A DNA stretch of 64,000 nt from Ascaphus truei. Taxonomy: Eukaryota > Chordata > Amphibia > Anura > Ascaphidae. Numbering within the stretch: position 1 is the stretch's first letter; each line of letters begins with the position of its first letter. The notes under the pieces were generated by a model. That model was not told where the DNA came from. It was given only the letters and a program-made list of their open reading frames with translations, and did not search any database. This document shows positions 1-10,211 of the stretch, one piece after another. The DNA is taken from NCBI GenBank assembly GCA_036426205.1, contig CM071567.1, forward strand, positions 294,150,161-294,214,160, read 5' to 3'. Position numbers and translations under genes: made by a program.

Positions 1-53
1 TGTTCGTTTTTCTATTAATTTGTAAGGTCATATATTTTTTTATGTATTTCAAG

Positions 54-359
54 GGCGGACAAGTTCAGCCTCAAAAGCAGAAATGTGGCAACAAATAACA
101 TTGGCTGTGTCTGCGTGTGGGAATCATGTCAGGGACCGCACGAATTGTCGGAAGAGATTTGATGATATCAGGGCCAATTTAAAGAAAAAAATCCAAGCAC
201 AACGGATGCATGCTTCTGCCACTGGAGGTGGGCCGCCAGCACAAGCTCTAATCTTAACTCCATTGGAGGAGCAGCTGCGTGAAAAATTTCTTCCTGTCGT
301 CGTGGAGGGTTTGCCAGGGGATAGAGATATCGGAATTTATTCAGCTCAATTTCCACCAG
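54..359 (+). CDS. Myb/SANT-like DNA-binding protein, internal exon
   Basis: Open frame running from an acceptor-like pyrimidine tract (AG at 52-53) to a CAG|GTGACA donor (GT at 360-361). The peptide contains AEMWQQITLAVSACG, then a basic helix RKRFDDIRANLKKKIQ, then LTPLEEQLREKFLP. This is the order seen in the Myb/SANT-like domains of vertebrate Harbinger-associated Myb proteins and their host relatives: a Trp-anchored helix, an RKRF/W-xDI recognition helix and an acidic L-T-P-x-E-E tail. The first half of the domain should lie in an exon left of the window. Both exon ends are phase 1, matching the downstream exons. The presumed role is sequence-specific DNA binding in the nucleus; no target can be inferred. 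It could be a host gene or the Myb partner gene of an old Harbinger transposon; the clean introns favour a spliced gene. Confidence 0.6.
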
Positions 360-429
360 GTGACAAATGTTACTGTACTACGCGTGTCCTATGTTACAGT
401 TCTTATCTATATTTCCACTGCAACTTATA

Positions 430-960
430 ATTTCTTCCAAATATAAGCATACCTACATATATATCTGTATGTATGTCTCTCTCTCTCTCTCTCTCCGTCG
501 CTCTCGCAGCTCTCCTCGTCATCTTCTCGTCGCTCTCCCCTCTCCGGTCTCTCCTCCCTCTCCTCGCTTCTTCCCTCCCCTCTCGCGCTCTCTCTCTGCA
601 ATCCTTCATCGTCACCCTCGTCCTCGGCTCTCTGTCCAAACTTCACTCTCTTATAGGGCCCTCGGTCGTCTCGAAGTTCTCCGCACCTCCGCCGCCGCAT
701 CGTGCTCGTCTTACAGTCATCGTCTCTAATCAGCTGTCGAGCTCGCAGTCTGGCTCCTAACAGTCCCGTCGGACACAGCGTCTCGTCCTCCTCAGTCTCT
801 CCTTCTCGAACCCCAGTCGTCTCTCACTATCTCTCAGTCAACTCTCTGGATATCATCATCACAAAATGGCCAAAAGATGCACTCATGACTCCATCTCACT
901 ACTCTTCCTTCCAATACTCATCTCTCGCATCTGTCATCTCTCTCTCTCACTATGTAATAT
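430..960 (+). repeat. CT-rich low-complexity tract in intron
   Basis: Strongly strand-asymmetric pyrimidine-rich stretch, beginning with a (TC)n run at 475-495 and continuing as CTC/TCT-rich sequence with CG dinucleotides. The open frames across it (Ser/Leu/Arg-rich) come from base composition and are not called as genes. It lies in the intron of the SANT-like gene. Confidence 0.8.
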
Positions 961-1018
961 CTATATTATATATGCTATCATTTTTTATATATAGTTGTCC
1001 AAAATAAAACAAAAAAAA

Positions 1019-1138
1019 ACATATTTATATATATATAGATATATAGATATATATATTTATATATATATATATATCTATATATATATATATAGATATATAT
1101 ATATATATATAGGTATAGATATATATATATTTATTATA
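1019..1138 (+). repeat. (TA)n microsatellite
   Basis: Interrupted TA repeat with G and TT interruptions. A second, purer TA run lies at about 1488-1522. Confidence 0.95.
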
Positions 1139-1140
1139 TC

Positions 1141-1484
1141 TGTGTGTTTGGAAATATGTATTGGCTCAACTATCGTGGCTTACATCATTATGAGTCAACA
1201 TACACCACTTGACCTGCATGTAGGATTTGTGTGTAATGATCTTCCAAATAACTCACACTGCAACCTTCTAGTTTACAAAGCATTCAACATATTTCTCCTA
1301 TAGTTAAAAGCTGAATGTATGTTCAAATATTTTTACAAACATTGAGTTAACATGCATAACTACAAAGCACACCCGCAGTCATTGTTTGTCACAGTAATGT
1401 TTAACATCACTGTGTTGTTCGTTATACTGTGTCTGTGCACACAAATGCATAATCCACTTTTTCATGTATGTGTCGATCCATATA

Positions 1485-1526
<42 letters not shown>

Positions 1527-2579
1527 GATAATCTATGTTACACTTATAAACAGGCCGTTACTGCGTAATAAAGTCTTGCATGGAATATTGTCAATTGAAA
1601 GGCGAACATGAATAATTTTCACTAACAAATTCCATTATGTATTATGAAAGCTCTTTTTTCTCTTCATGTAGTATAATGTGAGCATAAATAGGAACATGTA
1701 CCATATGGTATTTAATTGTGTTCATATGTAGCTCACTTCTTATTTGTATTTCTCTCATGTACCGGTGTGTGAAACCAGCTTCAATTAATATGTAATCACA
1801 GCATAGAGGTGAACAGAGGGGGTGGTGTCGGGCAGAGAGCCAGATCACAGGGTCATGGTAGTGTCAAGTCTTGTGGGAATGCTTACAGGTGGGAGAAGCA
1901 GCTAAGAGGTCATGGTGGTGCCAAGTGCTGGGGGAGGGACTACAGTTGTTAGAAGCTGACAAGGTGAACACAAGTTCATCACAGTCATTAGAAATGGTAA
2001 TTATCTTACTACTTTCAAGCACCAGTCCACGATATATTACAACGTACGTTAGTCATTCATTCAGTTATATATTATTGTAACGTTATAGATACGCCACCTT
2101 CTCACACCAGTACCATCTGTGAGCGACACACTGCATGTGTTGCTGAGTGTCAGCCACATTGAGCGCTACACCTGCTTCTCTTAAATGTTCAGACAGATCA
2201 CTAAAAACATTCATACACATTTCCACAATTAGGTACTGAATTATAAGCAGAGTAAACTTTGCTTGCATGGTAGTGATGTACATTATTGTAGCTTTATTAA
2301 TACCCAACATATGCAGTGTATGTACAACAGACCAGTTAATTTTATAACGCATTCCTGCATGAACATTGTATGTATGTTGTATGGTGTTTAAAACAAATGT
2401 GATGATTAGTTTTACATGTACATTTAGGTTAAGATGGATAATATACAGATTGCCCTAACCATAGAATTGTGATTTCCTTACGGGATGCTGATATTTAGCC
2501 ATAAGTACTCCCACTACAGATACTTAATGTTAATTATGTACACATGACAATGAAATTCTGATGTTATTCTTCTATATAG
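1141..2579. other. Rest of the SANT-gene intron
   Basis: AT-rich and apparently unique apart from the TA run near 1500. I see no coding signature, RNA gene or recognisable transposon. 2613-3041 is the next intron and likewise featureless. Confidence 0.5.
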
Positions 2580-2612
2580 TTGGTCCGCCAGCTCCTGTGT
2601 CACCTGTGGCAC
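2580..2612 (+). CDS. SANT-like protein gene, small middle exon (tentative 3' end)
   Basis: The acceptor follows TTCTTCTATATAG. Joined in phase 1 to the previous exon, the frame reads V-GPPAPVSPVA, a Pro/Ser linker. The frame stays open and Ser-rich further (SEHVSSPVSSRSSSR, to about 2690), but the donors there (after 2649, 2673, 2682) are in the wrong phase for the next exon, and the one after 2675 would create a stop. The only phase-1 donor I see is CAC|GTGACT after 2612, which makes this a 33-bp exon. The start is well supported and the end is a guess. Confidence 0.4.
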
Positions 2613-3041
2613 GTGACTCTGAACACGTCTCGTCACCTGTCTCATCAAGGTCATCATCAAGAATGGAAGGGGAGTGTATGAGGTGCAGGCCATATAATGT
2701 TTACATTGGAAGCATTTCATTTGCCATGCAAAATAAATGCCTTTCACATGTAATGAACTTCTCATCAGTTATTGACACAGGAGATGTAGTGTTTCATGAC
2801 ACAACATGTATGGTGTCTGTTTTCAAGTATCAGCTAGGAGTTGTGATGTTACAACAAACTTTAATTCATTATTCTTTCACACTGAGTCAAAACTTCATTG
2901 TTGCTTCAAGCATCATCTTTTAATTGGACACAAATAATTAAATTTGGAAACATGTTATGTGTTCCACTATGAGAACTATCATTATAGTCTAAAAAAAATG
3001 AAAGTTCCATGTCAGTTCATAATGTCTTTATTTATTTGTAG

Positions 3042-3469
3042 AACCAGATGTTGCCGCTCAAGGACAAATTCTCTCAAGTGACCATGAAGATGTTGACACT
3101 CCTGGATTAACCCAGCATTCAAGTCCTCCTGCTCGTGACACCTACTCAGCTATTGCAGCTTCTGAAGAACGAATCTTGGGTGAAGAAAATCGTCGCCATT
3201 CAGAAATGATGTCAATGCTTGAAAGGATGATGTCACTGCATGAAAGGATGCATGAAAGGTCAATATCAGAAATGTCACAAATTAAAAATGTCATCATCCA
3301 AGTTTCTAAAGAAATCCAAAATATTAACAGGACATTACAAGCACTAGTTCTCAATATAAGCCAAGCAAATCAGTTTCGGAGTACAGCAAGAGAACAACAA
3401 TTCCACTTTACCCCATCAGAGGATGGATCTTTACATGCTGCTAATTTTTCTCCAGTTTTGGTGAGGTAA
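3042..3469 (+). CDS. SANT-like protein gene, terminal exon with coiled-coil C-terminus
   Basis: The acceptor TTTATTTATTTGTAG ends at 3041 and the frame runs to the stop at 3467-3469. The protein segment begins PDVAAQGQILSSDHEDVD, is acidic and Ser/Pro-rich for about 45 residues, then becomes a Met/Glu/His-rich heptad-like helix (repeated MMSxxERM) followed by EIQNINRTLQALVLNISQ. A C-terminal helix of this kind is usual in SANT/Myb-like proteins of this family and probably mediates dimerisation. There are no internal stops. The start is phase 1, compatible with the previous exon ending at 2612. A polyadenylation signal is not obvious just downstream; AATAAA occurs in 'gaataaatg' near 3522. Confidence 0.6.
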
Positions 3470-5071
3470 GGTGCTCAAAGTGTGCTATACACAAGAAAGA
3501 GGGGAGTACACTCTGGGTATTGAATAAATGTATACATTTGAGTATCAATAATGGGGCACCAGATACCCTGAAGGTCGGGGTAGGTAGTCCAAGGACTGCC
3601 TCCCCTACCTCATTGGGTTGGCCCTAAGTACTCACAGTATTGCTGTCACCAGGGTCTCCCCTCCACCGCGTGCTGCTGTAGAGAAGTGAAGTCCAGCAAT
3701 GTAGAGAGGGAAGCAGCGCACCGCGATCAAAATGAAGAACAGGTCTGGCCAAAAATGTGTAAACTTTAATAAAGTATCATAAAACCAAGGGATGCAGCCC
3801 TTCTACGCGTTTTGTGTCTAGCACTTTATCAAGAAGTGCTTCCACACGGTATACAGAACATTTAAGTAGTAATGGCTGCCAAATCTCGCGATATCTGTGA
3901 CGTCACGTCCCCATCATAGCCAATAGAACCCAACTATCTGACGCATGCGCACTAAGACCCAGAACGGGGGAGTGACCAGCCATCACTCAATCTCCCCAAT
4001 GCTGTTGAGGAACACCCCTAGGGGAGTTCCACAAGGGGAGAAATGGACATGACGGAGACTGTATCCGCCCCCATCCTGGCTCTACGTGCCCGCTGCAGGT
4101 GTTAAACAACAAGAGAATATAATCAAAAGGTCTCAACTACAGAAAAACAAAGAAATTAATAAGTATTAACCCCCTCACAGCGCATATCGCACCCCCATGT
4201 AGTGGGAGATTAACCATCCACATTCCAGCCAACTCATCATCCTTAGTGGACAACCCGCAGGAGAGAGCTGAAAAATGGAACATGGTGTATATCCCCCAGT
4301 CATGCGGTGTGCATATATGTGGAAAAAATATACAAAATAGAATATGAAAAATATATATTATGTACACCAACTTTTATGAACTAATGAGGGCTGTTAAATA
4401 AAATAAATCGTGGATGGGTTATATATAATAAAGAATATATATATAGCAATACTGGGCAGCCATTTTACAATATCCAAGAACATACAATTTTATTAGTTAA
4501 AAAATATATATATACATGTATGTAACAAAACATCTAAAAAATTTTATTAAAGTATACAATATACTCGTGTAAAAACAAATGAGCATCCTTGTGATGACAG
4601 TGAGACATAATTAATTCAGACAATCATATTGTATATTTCATTCTGTGGGGTACCTGAGGAAAATTATTTTTCATATCAGTAATGGCATTAACAATATGTA
4701 TAGAGTATACAAACCGATCAACATTCCTTGGAGACAAAACATCTTATATTTTCATAATTTTGACAAGGAATATAACAGCGGTTAAGTATTTAGCATTGTA
4801 TTCATAGCAGACAAAGTTTTTCTTTGCTATACAGTACATTTGACAACAATTCATTTTCTAGCATGTACATATAATTTTTTGCATGTATCAAACAGACGAA
4901 TCTTTTGCAAAGATAGGAGGTTAACTCAAACCAAGCTATAGGATTAATTCAAAGCTATATGATTAAATCAAAAAAGGTTTTCTGGTCTTCACTAGCACAG
5001 GGAGGCTTTTTCAGGGAAAGATTGTGGTGTCATTAATGTCATCTTAAAAAATGTGTGTGGTGTCATGGATA
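3470..5071. other. PLE-type flank and terminal sequence, no gene
   Basis: No convincing open frame. 3690-3900 resembles a PLE terminal segment read on the minus strand, because it contains a hammerhead-like motif (3803-3833) followed by outward sequence. 4380-5070 is AT-rich, with TA-rich patches at 4424-4446 and 4500-4520, and could be the 3' untranslated part of the minus-strand PLE at 5072-5437. Confidence 0.4.
3803..3833 (-). ncRNA. Hammerhead-like motif, probably inactive
   Basis: On the minus strand the core reads UUGAUAA, then a 3-bp stem II (GUG/CAC), then AAAAC where GAAAC is expected, then the self-complementary ACGCGU followed by A. Position 12 is A instead of the general-base G, so cleavage is unlikely. 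Confidence 0.5.
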
Positions 5072-5437
5072 TCATCTTAAAAAATGGTTAATAGTCCACT
5101 CTATATTTATTCCTTCAGGAGATCTCGTTCTCAATGTAAATATCCAAAAGGACTCTCTACAATTCAAGGTGTTCACAATGTCTCCCCCTCTCTCCTTTTT
5201 TGTAATTTTCTCAATATCCAAGAAAGAGAAGTTTCTAATGCCCCCCTTGTCACATTCTGTAAAGTGCTTAGATACAGGGTGCTCTAGGTCTCTTTTTCGT
5301 ATCAATCTGCAGTGTTCCTGCATCCTTGTCTTCAAAGCTCTTGTAGTCCTACCGACATATCTCTTCCCACAACCACAGCTGATCACATAGACCACCATAT
5401 TCGTGTTACAATTGATGAAGCTATTGATATTATACTG
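5072..5437 (-). pseudogene. Penelope-like element GIY-YIG endonuclease, 3' half
   Basis: The minus-strand frame begins YNINSFINCNTNMVVYVI, then SCGCGKRYVGRT, then a run through RMQEHCRLIRK and HPVSKHFTEC to GINIEWTINHFLR and a stop. VVYVI...YVGRT is the GIY-YIG nuclease signature with its downstream Arg; a Glu follows in MQEH. In PLEs this domain is C-terminal to the reverse transcriptase and nicks the target for insertion. The frame is open here, but the upstream half of the same protein lies next to it on the opposite strand (5440-5915), so the element is rearranged and cannot make the full protein. Confidence 0.85.
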
Positions 5438-5439
5438 AG

Positions 5440-5915
5440 GCACTGACAAATAGATTTGTGGAAAGAGGTTATGACAGGGAGACCCTCCAATCAACTCTCC
5501 AGGAAGTAGTGGAGATTGAGAGAGAAACATTATTACCACAAAAGTCCAGGGTGGGGGGTGCAAGGAAAATGAAAAAGAATGTACATGAGAAAGTGTGTCC
5601 CACGTTTATATCACAATACAGCAAATCGAGTAGTCAGGTCAAAAAAATTATAAACAAACATTGGGACCTACTACAAATGGATCCCATCTTATGTGAATAC
5701 ACTAAGCAAGGCCCAAAGTGTGTATATAGGCGCGCAAAAACACTAGCTGCATTTATTTCACCAAGTGTCATTTCCACCCCATTGGGTAACCCAGACCGCT
5801 TTCTGACCAGAGGGTCTTTTAGGTGTAATCAGTGTAACATGTGCGAATTTATGAGACCATCCAGACATATCTTTTCCCACAATCCACACAAGCAGTATAA
5901 TATCAATAGCTTCAT
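5440..5915 (+). pseudogene. Penelope-like element, region between RT and endonuclease, inverted
   Basis: The plus-strand frame reads FVERGYDRETLQ, then FISQYSKSSSQVKKIINKHW, GPKCVYRRAKTLAAFISPS, a Cys cluster CNQCNMCEFM and finally KQYNINSFI. This is the standard PLE segment between the RT palm/thumb and the GIY-YIG domain; the same order is seen in the copy at 9039-10211. It stops at YNINSFI, exactly where the minus-strand half (5072-5437) begins, and the DNA at the two break points is shared in inverted form (20 bp, 5421-5440 and about 5897-5915). Confidence 0.85.
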
Positions 5916-5916
5916 C

Positions 5917-5959
5917 CTTGAGAAAGCGCAGGTCCCCCTACGCGCGAAACGTACGTCGG
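5917..5959 (+). ncRNA. Hammerhead-like ribozyme motif
   Basis: Core UUGAGAA at 5918-5924, a long stem II (GCGC-AGG / CCT-AC-GCGC, 5926-5945), GAAA at 5946-5949, a self-complementary ACGTACGT at 5949-5956 able to act as stem III, and C at 5957 giving a GUC cleavage triplet. It abuts the end of the PLE coding scrap, as expected of a PLE terminal repeat. The core differs from CUGAUGA by C3U and G8A, which keeps a 3-8 pair. Confidence 0.6.
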
Positions 5960-6900
5960 CATGACGTCATCACGCTGACGTCGTGGAGGAGGCAGGAATC
6001 CGGTGAGACCAGTCTGTGTATCGGGCTGCAGTGGGGTTAAAACACACAGGCTCGATTGATTTCATTGTGGATGTGATCTGGTAAAAACATTTGAGTGTGT
6101 GGGGGCTAACAATTGCATATCGTGATATTGTTTGGATTTACCAGTGTAACCGCCTCGTTATACTAGCGATTAAAGGTGTGCAGCATATATTGGTGCTGGA
6201 GACCCTGTCATTACTATGTGCATAACTACGGCATGCAGCTGTATTTTCTATCTGCGCCACTGACAATATCGACTTGTTTTATACATCCCTACACACTCTG
6301 CCCTATAAGTGGATATTATCCATCAATAATGATCACACAGGGCGATATTTCAAAGCCTAATGAGTATAGCCGCCCCGCAGTATAAGCGATCAGACATTGT
6401 GCAACCCATTATTGTGTTAGAATAGGTGCAACTACTATTGGAGATACTGCAGATACTGTGGCAGTTGTCTGTAGTTTTCTACCTGCGCCGCCAACACTGT
6501 GTATTCATCCCATTCACACCTACACATTATAGGTGCATTGCAATTGAATATTAATCCCATTAGCAGCCAATCAGTAGTGGCAAGTTATATGTACCTACAT
6601 GGGAATTAGATGGTGATTTATTCTGACCGCTACAGCTGTGACTGTTTCCCGGATTCATATTTTAATTGGTTTTAGTTAGTTTAGAGCATGCGCCGTTTAT
6701 GTTGTGAGTCTTGCTGATATTCAATAAAATTTTGTTATTTTTGCTATGGCATTTTAGTGGCAATTGTCCTCACTCAATGCAGTGAGCAGTTGCTTCCCTG
6801 TAAAGGTTGACTGAACCACCATTGTATATAGGTATTAACACCTTATATATTATCCCTAGCCTAGTGTGCAACCAATGAGGATCTTTTGAGTGGGTCTCTT
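5960..6900 (+). repeat. PLE terminal-repeat-like region
   Basis: Follows the hammerhead. It contains a degenerate tandem duplication: 6233-6300 and about 6461-6530 share CAG(C/T)TGT, TTTTCTA(T/C)CTGCGCC and CCTACACA. An AATAAA is at 6723. No coding frame. Probably the untranslated terminal repeat of the PLE. Confidence 0.4.
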
Positions 6901-7018
6901 TACCCACTTTATATGTTTGCGTTTGTCTACACAATCCTCCTCTGCACCGGCAGGAAATATATAATTATCCGAGCATTGGATTAGATGTTCAGGTGAGCGG
7001 TGAATCACCAAGTTATGT

Positions 7019-7270
7019 ACTCGTAGCAGAATAATGCCTGGATTAAGACAACCATATACTATTTAAATGTCTGAAAGGATGTAACCTGGTTTAGAAATGA
7101 TCCCACTCAACACAGCAGTAAGGATAATCATTTACACCTGCCGGTGACCAGTAGAATAAACATCATATTTCATTGCGACATAAGTTGACAGGGGTCAAAC
7201 TGGAACAGACTCACTTGGGGTTCTTGTGGTAATTCGTCCTTTTTGTAGATCCAGTGGCCCAGGGTTGAAT
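7019..7270 (+). repeat. Direct repeat, copy 1 (partner 7664-7917)
   Basis: About 250 bp starting TAGCAGAATAATGCCTGG and ending GGTTGAATGTGC. It recurs at 7664-7917 with roughly 95% identity by eye. The two copies bracket the RT scrap at 7272-7547, and copy 2 leads straight into the 3.26-kb PLE. Confidence 0.9.
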
Positions 7271-7271
7271 G

Positions 7272-7547
7272 TGCTTGGATGAAGATTCTATATTGGGTGC
7301 TTTGGATGCCAGGGAGCTGGAGTTCTTATTTCGTCCCTATCCCATTATTCCTATCTTTCACCATCTCCCGAAGATCCATAAGACATTGGTCTCTCCACCT
7401 GGGAGGCCAATTGTCTCTAGTATTGGATCTTTGGGAGATGGTGTTTCAAGATATGTTAATCATTTTTTGCAGTCCATTGTACAATTACTGCCATCATATA
7501 TTAAGGACAGCGGTGACCTTATGGCTCAATTAGATTCCATCAGATGC
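7272..7547 (+). pseudogene. PLE reverse-transcriptase fragment, duplicate of 8506-8768
   Basis: Encodes ARELEFLFRPYP, FHHLPKIHKTLVSPPGRPIV and SYIKDSGDLMAQLDSIR, the N-terminal finger region of a PLE reverse transcriptase. The DNA matches 8506-8768 almost base for base, with a few substitutions and a 9-bp difference near 7300. It ends abruptly in a short CA-rich run (7556-7580), so it is a truncated duplicate. Confidence 0.85.
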
Positions 7548-7663
7548 CCCCACCCCTCCACCACACACACACACAAACACAAAATATATTCCTAAATGTC
7601 ACTTTTATGTCTGAAGCACTTCTTCTAAAAAAGCGTGTTGTATGGTGCTCTAAAGAAAAAACT

Positions 7664-7917
7664 GTAGTAGCAGAATAATGCCTGGAGTAAGACAACCATA
7701 TACTATTTAAATGTCCGAAAGGATGTAACCTGGTTTAGAAATGATCCCACTCAACACAGCAGTAAGGATAAATCATTTGCACCCGCCGGTGACCAGTAGA
7801 ATAAACATCCTATTTCATTGCGACATAAATTGACAAGGGTCAAACTGGAACAGACTCACTTGAGGTTCTTGTAGTAATTCGTCCTTTTTGTAGATCCAGT
7901 GGCCCAGGGTTGAATGT
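7664..7917 (+). repeat. Direct repeat, copy 2 (partner 7019-7270)
   Basis: See copy 1. Downstream of this copy the sequence continues as CTCCGTCAGTGAATAGACATC into the left terminus of the PLE. Confidence 0.9.
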
Positions 7918-7933
7918 GCCTCCGTCAGTGAAT

Positions 7934-8273
7934 AGACATCAGGAAGGTGAGGAAGGAAAAACGGAGCACTATATCCAGCAACAGAAGAACCACCAGGAAG
8001 CGTTCCCATGTAATAAGCTAATTTAATGGAATCAGAGTTGAATACAGCACACACCAACGCGTTTCGGACTATTGATAGTCCTTTATCAAGGTGAATACAC
8101 ACATCACATAAAGAATACACTTTATACTGAACCTGGCATGACGGGAGCCAACCGCAACAACTTCCGGGTTAGTCACCTGACCTGTGACATAAACAACCGG
8201 GAGGTGCAACATGATAGCATGACCGTATCCGACGTGAAGCGTCATTGCGCAGCAGGACCTGAGGGGTGTAGTA
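7934..8273. repeat. PLE left inverted terminus
   Basis: Reverse complement of 10841-11197. Outer boundary at GACATCAGGAAGGTGAGG, inner boundary at GAGGGGTGTAGT. The first part of the ORF (from 8138) overlaps it. Confidence 0.85.
8052..8093 (-). ncRNA. Hammerhead-like ribozyme motif (left PLE terminus)
   Basis: The minus strand is identical to 11040-11081: stem I CACC/GGTG, core UUGAUAA, a 7-bp stem II hairpin (GGACUAU/AUAGUCC), GAAA, self-complementary ACGCGU and a GUU cleavage triplet. Confidence 0.6.
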
Positions 8274-9037
8274 TGCCATTACACCATAGATTAGACAATC
8301 TTACACAGGGAGAAAGAGTGGCACTAAATGCTTTGAAGGCAAACAAATCCTTGGTGATCAAAGGCGCTGATAAGGGGGGAGCGATTGTTGTGTTCAATCA
8401 AATTGATTACAAAATTGAGGCACTTCGTCAATTAAATGATCGCTCCTCCTATGTATCACTAAGAGGTGACCCCACCGCAATTTTTATTAAGGAATTGAGA
8501 ACCCTTTTGGATGAAGGTTCTATATTGGGTGCCAGGGAGTTGGAGTTCTTATTTCGTCCCTATCCCATTATTCCTATCTTTCACCATCTCCCGAAGATCC
8601 ATAAGACATTGGTCTCCCCACCTGGGAGGCCGACTGTCTCTAGTATTGGATCTTTGGGAGATGGTGTTTCAAGATATGTTAATCATTTTTTGCAGTCCAT
8701 TGTACAATTACTGCCATCATATATTAAGGACAGCGGTGACCTTATGGCTCAATTAGATTCCATCAGATGGGAAACAAATTTTATTTGGCTTACTATGGAC
8801 ATCACATCATTGTATACAGTTATAATGCATGAGCATGGGTTGGCAGCTGTCAGGTTTTACTTACAACAATCGGATCTTTCACCAGCACAAAGCACATTTA
8901 TTTTAAATGCAATTCGGTTTTTGATAACACACAATTATTTTATGTTTGATGGAGATTTTTATCTCCAAACACGTGGTACCGCCATGGGCACTAGTTTTGC
9001 CCCATCCTACGCCAACCTGTTCTTAGGAGTCGGTCCA
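8138..9037 (+). pseudogene. PLE reverse transcriptase, N-terminal part (frameshifted)
   Basis: From the first Met, MTGANRNN, the frame gives LVIKGADKGGAIVVF (RT motif 1), HLPKIHKTLVSPPGRPTVSS (motif 2), FIWLTMDITSLYT (motif A with its Asp), and YLQTRGTAMGTSFAPSYANL (motif B). It then runs out of frame into VGPRVWR and a stop. The catalytic YIDD lies in the next frame, after 9039. The true start is uncertain: the frame is open back to 8072 and the N-terminus overlaps the inverted terminus, so the original protein was probably longer at its 5' end. In an intact element this enzyme would make cDNA primed at the nicked chromosomal target. Confidence 0.85.
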
Positions 9038-9057
9038 CGTGTTTGGAGATAAAAATC
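8954..9057. repeat. 23-bp inverted repeat around the PLE frameshift
   Basis: 8954-8976 is the exact reverse complement of 9035-9057, with 58 bp between them. The right arm lies on the frameshift. Weaker complementarity (one missing base) extends a few bases beyond. Confidence 0.95.
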
Positions 9058-10211
9058 CTTATAGACACTTTATCACCTTTTACAGGCGTTATATTGACGA
9101 CCTTATTTTTGTTTGGAATGGGGATGAGCACTCACTTATTTTGTTCACTAATTATCTTAATGATAATGAATTTAATTTAAAATTCACTATTAGTTATAAT
9201 CTTTATCACATTCACTTTTTAGATTTCTTTCTTTCTATTGATATGCACAAAAATATTATTACCACAGTTTACCGTAAATTAAATGCACGTAACACGTTTT
9301 TGCGGGATGACAGCTGCCACCCGAAATCCTTAATTAAAGGTATACCAAGGGGCCAGCTCATTAGATTGAGAAGAATTTGTACAAATGAAGATGATTTCCT
9401 TAAACAATCTAAAGATCTGATGGAACGTTTTGAGGCCAGAGGTTACCAAAGAAGGGACTTAAACAAAGCATTTTGTGAAGTTCTCAATATGGATAGATCC
9501 GTTTTATTAGATAAATCTCATGAACAATCCATTGCACACTTTAATTCCCCCTTCTTTATTGTTCAACATAACAATCAAGCTAATCAGATTAGGGAAATAG
9601 TAAAAAAACATTGGGGAGTGCTAGCTGCAGATCCAGTTTTACACTCCATTTATGAGGAAGGGCCCAAATTAGTTTTTAGAAGAGCGAAAACTATTGCGAA
9701 TTATGTTTCTCCTAGTTTGTTTTCCTCGTCCAATGTTCTGCCAAGGAACTTACCTAAGGGTAGTTTTGCTTGCTCAAAGTGTAAAGCATGTAAGTATATG
9801 GAATGTAATTCTGAATTTTTTTCAAAGAAAACAGGCAAAACATATTACATAAATTCATTTATTAATTGTGATACCACATATGTGGTGTACTTTTTAAAAT
9901 GCGGTTGTGGAAAACAATATGTAGGACGAACTATTCGGTGTTTAAAAGTGCGTATACTCGAACACCTTCGGCTGATTGTTAAAAAAGATATTAATCATCC
10001 TGTATCCCTTCATTTTAGTAACTGCAGTATAGGTGACGTGAACAATTTGTCATTTTTTGGTATTGAACATGTACCTTGTCCCATTAGGGGAGGTAACAGA
10101 TTAAGTATCCTTAAAAGAAGAGAACTTTTTTGGATTTTTAGTTTACAAACCCGTATCCCCAATGGTCTGAATTCTGACTGGGATATAGGGTCTCTCTTAT
10201 TTGATACTTGA
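9039..10211 (+). pseudogene. PLE reverse transcriptase C-terminal part plus GIY-YIG endonuclease
   Basis: Continues the protein of 8138-9037 in another frame: FGDKNPYRHFITFYRRYIDD with the catalytic Asp pair (YIDD at 9090-9101), thumb region FNLKFTISYN...HFLDFFLS, a linker RFEARGYQRRDL...QIREIVKKHWG, the Cys cluster CSKCKACKYM, then INSFINCDTTYVVYFLKC and GKQYVGRTIR, the GIY-YIG signature. The C-terminus is IFSLQTRIPNGLNSDWDIG and the stop is at 10209-10211. The 391 codons are uninterrupted, so decay is recent and the single frameshift near 9030-9040 is the main lesion. Length and order match the PLE family. Confidence 0.9.

Noticed and set aside
995..1303. 102-codon frame over the TA microsatellite.
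   Set aside because: Tyr/Ile repeat protein produced by the TA array.
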